Made by a program: the position numbers and the translations under genes. This document shows positions 12,938 through 33,400 of a stretch of 64,000 nt of DNA, piece after piece. Position 1 is the first letter of the stretch, and each line of letters starts with the position of its first letter. The notes under the pieces are model-generated. The model was not told where the DNA came from, did not search any database, and was given only the letters and a program-made list of their open reading frames with translations. Source of the stretch: Branchiostoma floridae (lineage: Eukaryota > Chordata > Leptocardii > Amphioxiformes > Branchiostomatidae); the NCBI RefSeq assembly GCF_000003815.2, contig NC_049996.1:18231763-18295762 (forward strand), given 5' to 3'.

Positions 12938-13396
12938 AAAAGGTACCAAGTTGGTAAGTGCTACAGGTGATCGGATAACCATATGGCGTTATATAAACAA
13001 AGGTAAACATTTAGACTTGACACCGATGACAATTTTCTACCAATATAAATTAATTTTACCTAGCATCTACTACAGCTGGCCTGATAGTTGCCAGGGTGGG
13101 GTCATTAACCCCAGAGATTTCGGTACCAAGTTGGTACAAAGTACAGAGGATCAGAAGACCGAGTTCTAGTAACGTTATGTAAGCAAAGGGGAAGGTTTAA
13201 ACTTTGAACTGATGATAGTTTCGACCATGCCATGTTTTCCGTTGCTACGTTTGCAGACGTCACTTCTACCTGGTTTCTAGAGTACGGTTTTGAATCTGGC
13301 GGGAAAGTTAGCCTTCCAGTGACAACACTGCCCTTTCTAAGACATTGTTTTTATCTTAAGGAATTCAAAAAGTACTGAAAAGTCACAATTTCTCAC

Positions 13397-13480
13397 CTGT
13401 GGATCTCACCTGACCGGACAAACCACGACACAACACAAACATTCCTTGACCTGCTTTTGACCTCTTGAATTTGAAATTAG
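13397..13480 (-). other. Candidate 5' UTR exon of GUK1
   Basis: On the minus strand two consensus 5' splice sites, CACAG|gtgaga (donor at 13396) and GTCAG|gtgaga (donor at 13409), lie 13 bases apart. They end a GC-richer stretch that faces BECN1. Splicing from here to the acceptor at about 6091 would give GUK1 a non-coding first exon and a head-to-head promoter with BECN1. This is inference from splice consensus only; the upstream limit is arbitrary. Confidence 0.25.
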
Positions 13481-14217
13481 TCCGCTGACGTGATGCGTCA
13501 GGAAAGTAGTGCGGATTTAAGACGTTCCTGCAAGGAACTTCGCTGCGTCTTCGATGAATCTACGGTGTTCTTGCTGTACTTTAAGAAATATGAATGAAAT
13601 TTTCAGGACGAGTCATAACGCACATGGCCGTCGGAAATTATGCAAGGTCACTATTTATGGCCATTACCCATATTCACCCGCGATAGGAGTGTGAATGGAG
13701 TTTACCATAATCTTTGATTTACGTTAACTATAATTTTATGTATAAGTGGACGTAATCTTTCGACACCCAAATGCCCAAAAGTTTAAGTAAAATTGTATTC
13801 TTCTTCACTACCGTTTATTAAGCAGCAAGTTGACGTGGAAGTCTAGTTTGAATGAAATCCATGTTCTTGGAAAATTCCATTTACACCCTAAAATTGAGCA
13901 GTCTCAAAACTGCAGTCCTGAAACTTGAGAAAGGAAAATTTGTGCGGTAAAAACAAACTTTGATTGCCCTTTTACCGTATATGTAGCGTTTTTACCGCCA
14001 CCACGGTCAGATCTCCATCATCTTCTACCTTCAGTGTCAATTTTTAAACAGTTGACAGGAAAACTGGAGTTGATCCGACGGATTTGTTTGGATTTCCCTG
14101 CACTACTGTGGGGAGGGGGGCGACCGTAACGAAACTGTGATCTCATCAGACACTTACGGATCATGACAAGCCATCTCTCGGCTATACCGTAAGACTGACA
14201 GAAATCAGACGACAGTC

Positions 14218-22893
<8,676 letters not shown>

Positions 22894-23122
22894 CCCTGTC
22901 TGTGTTTCATCCAAAATCTGTATGGGTGTTTTCATCATAGCTTACCCATGAAAGCTATTGTTTTAGGACACTTTTGGGCCCATATTGGCCTAAGATTTGA
23001 ACTACTGAATTGAACAAACTGAACCCTAAGTAGTCTTTTTTCTTGAACACATTTAAGATATTGTTCATTTGAATTTGCTGTCATAAGAATCTGTCATATG
23101 CCCTTTTGAGGCATGAAGGTGC

Positions 23123-23128
23123 AATAAA
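23123..23128 (+). promoter_or_regulatory. Candidate poly(A) signal of BECN1
   Basis: AATAAA about 230 bases after the BECN1 stop; a second AATAAA lies at 23193-23198. Either would give a 3' UTR of typical length. Confidence 0.6.
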
Positions 23129-24744
23129 TGATTGTTCTTTTTTTCAATTGATTGTACTTCCATCCATGCCAGTTTTCTGGATATGATATATTAATAAAAG
23201 TATGAAACATAGGAGAGAAGAAGGATATGTCTACATCCTTGGTGGTGTGTACTTGTCTGTATGTAAATACATGTATGTGCTGTAGAATGAAGAGTTATTT
23301 CATGAACAATGAGAATATGTCTACAAACTATGTAGAGGTAGAACAAGGAGATGCCATGGGGAGAGCATTTTTGCATAAAAGATTTGCAGCATTTTTTTTC
23401 TGGATAAGCATTGTTATTTTAGTGCTACTCATACAAGATAATGCACTGGACAAGACTATGCTATAGGACAATGTGTTAAGTACCATTCTTTCAGCATGTT
23501 ATGTTTGTCTGTTTCCAAAATTGTTGTGAATGGTACTTATAACTTTCAGAGTATAAGACTTGATGCAACATGTTTAAGATGATGAAAAGTCTCTCAATTG
23601 TATGTATTTTGACTGCGAAATAAAAGATGAAACTGCATATACACTGTTGTACGGTGGTGATTTGTTGCGGTTCGCACCAATGTCGCTAGGAGGCGTCAGT
23701 GAGTGGAGACATAATTGTGGATTCGCCCAATAGATGTGACACTATGAATAGTACTTTTTTTAATGTCAGTCAAAGAAACATCGTTTGGGTAGAAATACCG
23801 AATGTGAATCTTTTAATTGCATCATAGATACTCACAAAAAACGGCTAAGAGGTATGTAACCTTTATAACTTAATCCATCAAATTTTCTGTGCCCCCCTTC
23901 AAATGTAGAAGAATGGTACGGCCTGTGTAATTGTACCACGTGACTTGGTTGCTAACTCGACCCAGGACGCCGTGCGAGTTGGAGACCGCTACTCCAGGTA
24001 AGTTACCTGTGCACTTTACCTTAAATTCTACATTTTTGGGCAACTTTAGGCCAAACTCGAAACGTTTGCATGACTACGAAATGTTTGCTTACAGCAAAAT
24101 CCCTGTAGTGGGTATCAGTATCCGCGCCATATCAATGTTACAAATTTGTTGCCATTTCCCGCTGGTAGTGGTTAGTTTGACTGCTACAATCCCACCGCCT
24201 TTGTAGTAACAAATCCACCTAGATCGGGGCAAATCTACCCTCTAGTGTTCGTCTGGAGTGATATGCTAAGCTCACAAGAACGCAGAAATGTGATTTAAGC
24301 GTGAAAACCTTGCAGACCAACTCGTTATTTTCCTCGCCCGACTTTGCGGGAGGCCCGAAGTCATCAGGTTGCAATCTGGGCTCATTTATTTCTTGGTTAG
24401 GCTCATTTGTTGCTAATGAACGAAACCAGGTGTGCTATTGTGGCATTAGATAGATGAATAAATAATAAGCTGAGGAAATAGAAAAGTTCCAGATTGAAAG
24501 AATGAGTCCACAAAACCTTCAATTCCCAAGGGAAGCTATGGATATTATAATCAAAACAAGTGGACTTTATTCCCAAGACATAGTGCAACAATAATCATGT
24601 AGCCAAACACACAGAACTCATCAATCGTTGCCTAGCTTGTGTGTAATATAAGTAGAATTGTATTAGTCAGAAATAATTTGATTAGCTGTTTCTTCAATCA
24701 ATTTTGTACGAAAGCATGTAGCAAATCACCCAGGGTGCATTTAA

Positions 24745-24947
24745 TACCGTAAATGCATTTAAGTTCGCGGGGATTTAATTGCGCGGTAGCAGGAAAATTG
24801 AGTGTTCGCGGTGATTTTAAGTTCGCGGTTGCGCCATTGACTGTAGTCTCATACTATAATGGATAAACGTTCACGGTGGTTTTAAGTTTGAGGTGAAGTG
24901 GCCACCGCAAATATAAAGCCACCGCAAACATTTCTGCATTTACAGTA
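24745..24947. mobile_element. MITE TACTGTAAATGCA family, copy 2
   Basis: Terminal inverted repeats TACCGTAAATGCA / TGCATTTACAGTA bound 203 bp containing 'ttcgcggtgattttaagttc' and 'gccaccgcaaa' blocks. Same family as 21453-21626 and 38128-38290. No coding capacity. Confidence 0.7.
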
Positions 24948-26572
24948 ACCATGATGAGAACAACGAAAACAGAATCTTAAGTTGCAACTGTATATGACTT
25001 GGGGCATTAAGGTCTCGGCTTTAAGAAAATCCTAAGGCTCCTTGCTTTGGGAGTTTTCAAAGCTTTTATACATGTATGGGAGATATATTATGCAGATGCA
25101 GATATAGAAGATGATCGTTCAAGAGTAAAGATAGCCAGAAATAAAAACTTTCGCTGGAAATCTAATTCCCTTCTAACTTTGGGACACAAGCTACCGTGTT
25201 ATTACAACCACCTGATATCATCTTTAAACTGCGGACTGTTTTTCCTCAGTATCCACACTCTATATCAGGTTACTAACTAAAGCTTGTATGTTGTAGTGTT
25301 AAAAGTTAATGTTACTTTTAAAGTTGAACTTAACATTTGATTATTTAGGTTGGCTTTGATAATGGCGAAAAGTGTTACACAGTACATTTGTACTGTATGT
25401 TGATGCTGTTGCATGTTAAGTAAATGATTTAAACCTGTTACGAACACATTTAAGTACCAATATTCTTCCATGACGACGGGTTGACTCAAGATTCGATACC
25501 TTACTCCAACATCTGTGAAAATTCATCATCAAAGTTTCTCAATCTGAAAACGTTTTTTTTTAATAAAATCCAATAATGTCTCATGAACCAAGTATCAAGA
25601 CTCATACCAAGTATCAAGACAATCAGAGGCATTCTTGAGTTATTGTAGTCGCAGACAGACAGATACACAAACGCTGATGAAAACATTTATAACTCTCTTG
25701 AGGAATGTATTAACTAGATAATCATAACTTATGAGTATTTTTGTCTTCCCTTTCTGTACGCCACCTGCCACCTCTCTGCCCAGTTTGTGTACAGTTTGGT
25801 GTTGCTATTGACTCAAGCACGGCGTTATCCAAACAACTCCCCACTGTATCACCCCTCAACCATAACAAGGGCACGCTCAAGAGGGGAACTAGAACAAGAC
25901 ACGTCTTTCTTCCCTTCTTGTTGTGCTGGTATGAGAGACTTGACGCAACAAAGTATTCAATGTGAATTCAAAGTTTCTCTTAGTATAAAATGTAGCAGAA
26001 CATCTCAATTCTGATAATATGATGTAGCAATTAAGTCAATCTTCATCATGAAAGTCCATAAAGATTGTACCCAGCTACTTGATGTTTGTAACAACTCTGA
26101 TATGTCATAATATTTTCTTTTGTGTTAAGTAGAAACTGTGATACAAAAAATAATATATTATGACTTATGTATCTCGCTGATGCTAAGTAAGGTAAAAACA
26201 ACCAAAAGGCTTATTCAGGAAAAAGCAATAATTAAGAAATTCTAAACTTTCCTGGTCGGTGATCTTTTGTCCTAATGTGGCATGTTGCTGTGTTTGTCAG
26301 TCAAACAGGTCGATAACTGTGACCCCTGCAGCTATTACTTCAGAACAACTTGTCTCAGAGTCAAGTTAGTCCAACTGGAGACAGATTTTGCCATTAGTAA
26401 CTGTCACAGAAAGTTCTGCTCTAGATGATTTAGCTTTTGACAATGTCGGGCGGGCTGTACGGAAGCGTGATTAAATCAGGCTACAGTGAATAGGACTGAC
26501 AGTCTTAATTGAATGAACTCTATGTCTTATTTCCGTAAATAACTTCATCAGGTTGGCAATTATTCATATAGT

Positions 26573-26783
26573 AAGGTTCTTTAGGCACAACCAATGAATA
26601 CTTACGAGGGGGCATACAAACTGAGCCACGTTTGGGACGGCATTCTTGCTGCTGCAGCACCACCTACATCAGCTAGAAGTTGCAGCTAGAAGTAGTCTCC
26701 AGTCATTCTTACCCTGATGATGGTGTCTGATAGACACTGAAACGTTGGAAGTAAGTACTCATTGGTTGTGCCTAAAGAACCTT
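26573..26783. mobile_element. 211-bp element with 33-bp terminal inverted repeats and hammerhead-like core
   Basis: Left arm 26573-26605 (AAGGTTCTTTAGGCACAACC...) and right arm 26751-26783 are reverse complements with one mismatch in 33. Just inside the right arm is CTGATGA (26714-26720), a 6-bp stem with loop TGATA, then GAAAC (26739-26743). No reading frame. The arms plus ribozyme-like core resemble what is known of Penelope-like retroelement terminal repeats, but this is inference. Confidence 0.6.
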
Positions 26784-26900
26784 TCTACATCCATTATTCC
26801 ATATCTTATTGCTTGTCAACAGAGTAGACTGTATCATAACTGTTAACACTGTGTTCTTCTTATTTAGAACACACATTTACAATAACAAGCAAAGTTCTCC

Positions 26901-27276
26901 CCAGAGGATGGAATAACGGAGGCCCTCCACTATACTCCTAGCCCAGCTCCACTATACTACTATTGAAATTTAGTGTGTTTCTTCCCTATTTTCTTGGTTA
27001 GTTTTGCTAGAATTAATGAAAATTCACAGATTTTTGTGTCCAGTGGCATCACTTTTCCAGTCGGCCTTGTCTGCAAAAACTTGTGAATGGGCGATGATCA
27101 AAACAATAGTCGTTTTGCCACTTCACAACAAAGGAATCACTATAATACATTATACTTGTAGTATTTGACACCCTCTGTCATTGCAAAATGAACCCATTTT
27201 CATGAAAGTGCAGCGCGTTGGTTCAGGTTATTCTTGCCAGCCCCTCCACTATACTAAAAAAATCTGGGGAGAACCC
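26901..27276 (-). mobile_element. 375-bp repeat, copy A (inverted relative to 29283)
   Basis: Reads 'ctccccagaggatggaataa...gtatactaaaaaaatctggg'. Its reverse complement matches 29283-29660 nearly end to end, including 'gtatagtggaggggctgg', 'gacagagggtgtcaaatact' and 'tttgcagacaa'. Ends are related (ttctccccag / ctggggagaa), so it is MITE-like. No coding capacity despite short open frames. Confidence 0.75.
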
Positions 27277-27471
27277 TGACAAGTGTTTCCAAAGAAGCAG
27301 TTTTTCCTTATTGCTAGTGATAAAACTTTGTTTTCTTTTTGCCATTTCCAGAAAATGCAGTAAGATGTAGCCATGGCTGCAGCAGTCACCTGATGCAGTA
27401 ACCAAGGAGACCACCAATCACAACTCAACGTTTCCATCCGCACGTCAGCAGTAGTAGTTCTACCCGTCACC

Positions 27472-30400
27472 ATGGCAACCCAGGTGCGACTGATCAGCAT
27501 GTCCCGCGGGAGCAGCACCTCGCTGGACCAGCCAGACGACATCCAGGCCGAGGTGAGGCTCTGTCGCCATGGCTACAGGTTACCATGGTGATGTAATCTT
27601 GTTACAACTGGAAAGTGAAGTGTGTAATTGGATGTGAGATGGCTGTTTTCTTGTTGGAGGTAGTTTGGCCTGAGGTGACACACCTGGACTGACACCTGTT
27701 GTGACTGCTCAGTCCTACAGGGTAGCTTTGACGAAAGATAATAGGAAAGCTTGTTTTACTATCATTAGGAAATTGTAAACAAAGTTACATGCTCCTGTTT
27801 TCACTTACAGTGCCCCCAACATTTTTTCCATTTCTCTTCAGTGTTACTGATGAAAGATAGTGGACGCTATCTGAAACATCAGACCATTTTAATCCCAAAC
27901 CATATCCAGTTGCTTGTGCAACTTTTCTTTGGCATATCTTATTACCGGGATGTCTAATCTTCACCGATGCAAATTCTGGATACTTAATACGTATGCATTG
28001 CTTTGATAAATGTTGTATTTAAAGACGTGGATAATGACTTGTTCCGTTTCCTTGCACAGGTGTACGTCAGCGGCAGTGGGAAGTTCTGTCTGAGTCTCCA
28101 CGGCCGCGAGCTGACTGAGATCCCGCCTGACATCTTCAACATGGACGAGCTGAACTGTCTGTTCCTCGGCAACAACGGAATCTCCCACGTCCCCCGGGAC
28201 ATCAGGAGGCTCAACAAGGTCCAGGTCAGTAGGGGATATCCTTCTGCCTTTTGGCAGGTGTATTTTGCCAGCCAGTAGTTACCCAAATTATGAGTAATGA
28301 GGCTGTTTAACGTGGTGGAGGCACCTCCTCGAGTACTGGACCCCCGTTTTATGTCCCTCCCGGAAGACGATTTCGTGGTAGGCTTCTTGAAGCTACAGCA
28401 ATCCGGTTGTCCTTGGTTGGGGAACTCCCATCCAAAAACTGTCCGGACCGCACGTTGCTTAACTTCCGACATCGAGGGATCGGGTGTACCAACGCGCCAC
28501 ACGGCCGTATAATGATGGTAGTACTCAAGGATAAGTTGTTGTTGGCATCCATCTGTCTCGGAAGACAATGGTAGGCAGACGGTGGGCTAGGCGACCTGTC
28601 TGCCTGCCTGGCCTGCACATGACTTTTTAGGTGAAGGAGGGGTGTGCACTTCCTTCTCCACCCTCTTGTCTACTGGCGCACTAAGCCTCACAGGGGCAAG
28701 AACTGTATGCCACGTGTAAGTCGGCCCCAGCAGATGCAGGTTTGTTGTTTGGAGTTTCCGACTCCTAGGAGGAATTCCGACCAGGGATGCAAGGGGTTCC
28801 TTTACCATTTGGACAATGCTTATTCCATAAATAGTGAATCTAGGCCGTTATACTATGACAAACATTTACAGTAAGATTGTGCTCTACTACATTCTTTTTG
28901 TCAACTTGCTAATGATGTATCATACTGTATTTTAGGTGCTGGCCATCCAGGATAACCAGCTGACGAGTCTCCCCCCCACCATGTTCCATCTGGAGGCCAT
29001 GAAGGTTCTGGAGGTCAGCGGGAACCAGCTCACCGAGCTGCCGGGAGACATCGGCAACCTGAAACAGCTCAACCAGCTGTAAGTAGTGGGGTACATTTAT
29101 CACAATTTAGATTTCAAATAAAGTTCACAGCTCTGGGTGAATAGACACAATGTCTGTGGCATGGCGAATATCGGACCCGGTACCTCTTGGTTTCGGAGCC
29201 AAACACTCTACCAGTGACAAAAGCAAAATTTCACTCACAATAATTCATAAAGGTTAAAGATGTTCATCAGTCACGTATCAGGGTTCTCCCCAGAATTTTT
29301 TAGTATAGTGGAGGGGCTGGAAAAAATAACCTGCACCAACGCTTTGCACTTTCATGAAAATGCATTCATTTTGCAATGACAGAGGGTGTCAAATACTACA
29401 AGTATAATATATTATAGTGATTCCTTTGTTGTGAAGTGGCAAAACAACTATTGATTTGATCATCGCCCATTCACAGGTTTTTGCAGACAATGGCAACTGG
29501 AAAAGTAATGCTTGGCACAAAATCTGTGAATTTTCATTAATTTTAGCAAAACTAACCAAGAAAATAGGAAAGAAACACACTGAATTTCAAAAGTAGTATA
29601 GTGGAGCTGGCTAGGAGTATAGTGGAGGGCCTCCCTTATTCCATCCTTTGGGGAGGACTCTGCGTATGATCAAGATGTACTGAGCAGACATCAAAAATTT
29701 GGAGGTAAGTGTTTTAGAGAGTCACGGATCAAAAAATATTAAATGAGCTTCTATTAGTCTCATCTATATCACATTTGGTCACATCGTCCCCAAGTATGCG
29801 ACCAGCAACAGTGTTTTTCTTTCTAACATGTAGTGGTGTAGGGATTCTACATAGCATCTCTCCTCAAAAACTTGATGGAGATAACTATTCCCAATTCTGC
29901 AGGTATGCGAACAGAAACAGCCTGAGTTCCCTGCCTGATGAGGTGTGCTCGCTGCAGCAGTTAGAGGTGCTGGGTCTGAACGATAACCTATTCCCATCTC
30001 TCTCTCCCTGCAGTTATGCCAATAGGAACAACCTGAGTTCCCTGCCTGACGAGGTGTGCTCCCTACAGCAGCTGGAGGTCCTGGGGCTGAACGATAACGA
30101 GATCACCTCGCTTCCTGCTGGGATCAGGGGCCTCACCAAGATGAAGATTCTGGGACTGGACAATAACAGGTCAGGGTTAAAGTCTGTACTGTTTCAGTCA
30201 TCTGGTATGTTGGGTATAACACACCAACTTCACAGGACCTGGTACATTTCAGCTGGTCATTTGCATCAAGCAACTTGTCAGCTTGCAAACCATTTCTTCT
30301 CAAATGCTTTTCATGACACATGCGATCTCACTTTGCTGTTCTAACATGGTTTCTCACTGCCTTTCTCACATGATATCTCACTGCTGTTCTTACATGGGTC

Positions 30401-33400
30401 TCTAACTGGTGTTCTAACATGGCTTCCCACAGCTGTTCTGACATGGTTCTCACACTGTTATTCTGACATGGTCTCCTGCAGCTGTTCTGAGATGGTCTGC
30501 TCTAACATGGTTTCAACTGCTGTTCTGACACGGTCTGTATCTGTATCTATATAGCCGGTATAACCACCCTTCGGGGTAACACATCAGCTTTGTCTCTCCC
30601 TGCTGTTCTGAAATGGTCTCCACCTGCTGTTCTAACATGATATCCCACTGCTGTTCTTACATGGTCTCCTACTGCTGCTCTGACAGTGTCTTGCCCTGCT
30701 TTTCTAAAATGGTCTCCCACTGTTCTTCTAACATGGTCTCCCTCTGTTGTTCAGAGATGGTCTCTCACTGCTTTTCTAAAATGGTATCTTGTTGCTGTTC
30801 TGAAATGGTCTCCCATTGTCGCTCTCACATGGTCTCCCCCTGCTGTTCCCCAGACTGGAGCGCGTGCCGAAGGGCATCTGTGAGCTGGACGAGCTGATCA
30901 AGCTGGGCCTGTCCGGGAACGGACTGAAGCACCTGCCGGCGGAGATGGAGAATCTTTCCAACCTGCGCGAGCTGCTGCTCAACGATAACGAGATCCAGTA
31001 CCTGCCTGTTCAGGTAAATCAGTTCATAACTTCTATAACTCCTGCTGAACGATAACGAGATCCAATACCTGCCTGTTCAGGTAAATCAGTTCATAACTTC
31101 TATAACTCCTGCTCAATGATAACGAGATCCAGTACCTGCCTGTACAGGTAAATCAGAAAACACTTTGGGTCTGTTGAGAGAAAATTGTTGACAATTAATT
31201 TGCATCATCGTTGACATTTGCATGACTCGAGATTTATCTTTTTCCCTGACCTGTCCTTTTCCCTGACCTGTCCTTGACCTTTTTTCTAACCTGTCCTTGA
31301 CATTTTTCCTGACCCTCTTTGACCTCACCCATGACCCTTCCTTGACCTTTCCCCTGACCTGCCTTTGACCTTTCCCTAACCCATCCTTGACCTTTCCCCT
31401 GACCTGTCCTTGACATTTTTCCTGACCTGTCCCTGACCTTCCCCTAACCCGTCCTTGACCTTTTCCATGACCCGTCATTGACCTTTCCCTGACCTGTCCT
31501 TGACCTTTCCCCTAACCCGTCCTTGACCTTTGCCCTGACCTATCATTGACCTTTGCCCTGCAGCTGTACTGGCTGGAGTGTCTGGAGGAGCTGGCCCTGT
31601 CTAACAACCAGCTGAAGTCGCTCTCACCGCAGATCGGCCGGCTGAAGGAACTCCGCATCCTGGGACTCAACAGCAACCATTTAGAGGTAGGGTCAGCAGC
31701 AAACACCTAGAGGTAGGACACACTCACTCACTATCCTGTTTATCATCAGTCGTTCCCCATAAGGCGAGGGTAAGACATGCTTGTATGTAGATGTTGAGGC
31801 TGGATGCCAGCTTGCCAGCAGGCTTTATCTTTTATAGGCTAATAATCCTAGGACCTGCCAGATGAGATTGGTGAGCTGAGCTGCCAGGAGACACAATGGC
31901 TGAATAGTAACTGTCTCAAGGTGTCACATGAACACATGATTGTTTATGGTAGATGTAGACTAAGATGCTTAGCTGCCTAGAAACATTAGGATTGGACAGT
32001 AATGAACTGAAGGTGCTACGAGGACAGTAACATGTATCACATATAGAGAGAGTAGAGAGTTACCCTGCTGAGATTTTCGTCTCTTCTTACATGTGTAGGT
32101 TCTTCCTGATGAGATTAGTGAGCTGAGCTGCCTTGAGACGTTAGGACTCGACAGTAACCGTCTCAAGGCGTTACCTGAGCACATGGCTGTTAATGGTACA
32201 TATAGGCTGATATTCTCTTCTGTTCTTACATATCTAGGTCCTTCCTGATGAGATTTGTGAGCTGAGCTGTCTGGAGACGTTAGGACTGGACAGTAACCGT
32301 CTCAAGGCGCTACCTGAGCACATGGCCAGCCTGGTGAATCTGAAGGAACTGTACATCGGCAACAACAGCATCGAGTACATCCCGGACGACATCTGTATAC
32401 TCACTGAGCTCCAGGTTTGTGGTCGGCTTATTTTGTTACTCTCTTTGTAGTACCAGATCTGATATTTTTGGTGGCTTCTCTTACAAGGACTTGACCCACT
32501 AGATGCTCAGTTCAAACCATGTTATTGTTTGCTTATTTGGCCAGGTATCCTGACACAAGATCTCATAGAGTTGGTATCTATGAAGAATGTCTGAATGTCT
32601 GATTGCCTCTCTGACTCCATCACCAAGGAAATCCTAGATAGAAATTGTGTTAAGAGGGACATCAAAATGTGCGGTCTAACTGGGGTGAGCCTGCTGGATA
32701 GAGCTGCATGGAAGCGAGGTGTCAAGACTATCCGACTGCTGCCTACCCTTGTCAGGGATCCCAGCAGCAGTATAATTGCATACTGGATACTGATTTATAT
32801 GTCTTATGTTTTTAGATTGTGGCCATGACCGGTAACAAGATCGACTCCCTCCCCGTGGAGATCGCTAACCTGAAGCGTGTCTTGTCCTGTATTACAGATT
32901 GTAGCCATGGTAACCTGTTCTGTATTTCAGATCATCGCCATGACCGGTAACAAGAGCGACTCCCTCCCCGTGGAGATCGCTAACCTGAAGCGTGTCTTGT
33001 TCTACATTACAGATTGTCGCCATGGTAACCTGTTCTGTGTTACAGATTGTCGCCATGATAACCTGTTCTGTATTACAGATTGTAGCCATGGTAACCTGTT
33101 CTGTATTACATATTGTAGCCATGGTAACCTGTTCTGTGTTACAGATTGTCGCCATGACCGGTAACAAGATCGACTCCCTTCCCGTGGAGATCGCTAACCT
33201 GAAGCGTGTCTTGTTCTGTATTACAAATTGTCGCCATGCTAACCTGTTCTGTATTACAGATTGTAGCCAGGGTAACCTGTTCTGTATTACATATTGTAGC
33301 CATGGTAACCTGTTCTGTATTTCAGATCGTCGCCATGACTGGTAACAAGATCGACTCCCTCCCCGTGGAGATCGCTAACCTGAAGCGTGTCTTGTTCTGT

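Larger units (their letters stand above)
6091..13396. other. Non-coding stretch upstream of GUK1, repeat-rich
   Basis: No exon or conserved protein could be recognised here. It holds two copies of a 325-bp MITE, a 105-bp hairpin MITE, two tRNA-derived SINEs and fragments of dispersed repeats, listed separately. If the candidate 5' UTR exon of GUK1 near 13.4 kb is real, the whole stretch is the first intron of GUK1. A plausible acceptor (ttccag, minus strand) lies at about 6091, 35 bases before the GUK1 start codon. Confidence 0.5.
23200..27470. other. Intergenic stretch between BECN1 and the LRR gene
   Basis: No conserved coding exon recognised. It holds the MITE at 24745, the terminal-inverted-repeat element at 26573 and one copy of a 375-bp repeat at 26901. 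The 5' UTR of the LRR gene probably begins with an exon after the acceptor 'gccatttccag' at about 27354. Further AATAAA motifs near 23618 may serve BECN1. Confidence 0.5.

Noticed and set aside
27984-28568. 194-aa minus-strand open frame
   Set aside because: Antisense to LRR exon 2 and intron; no conserved motifs, while the plus strand shows LRR codons with splice sites.
31113-31478. Gly/Lys/Arg-rich minus-strand frame
   Set aside because: Translation of the pyrimidine minisatellite in LRR intron 5.
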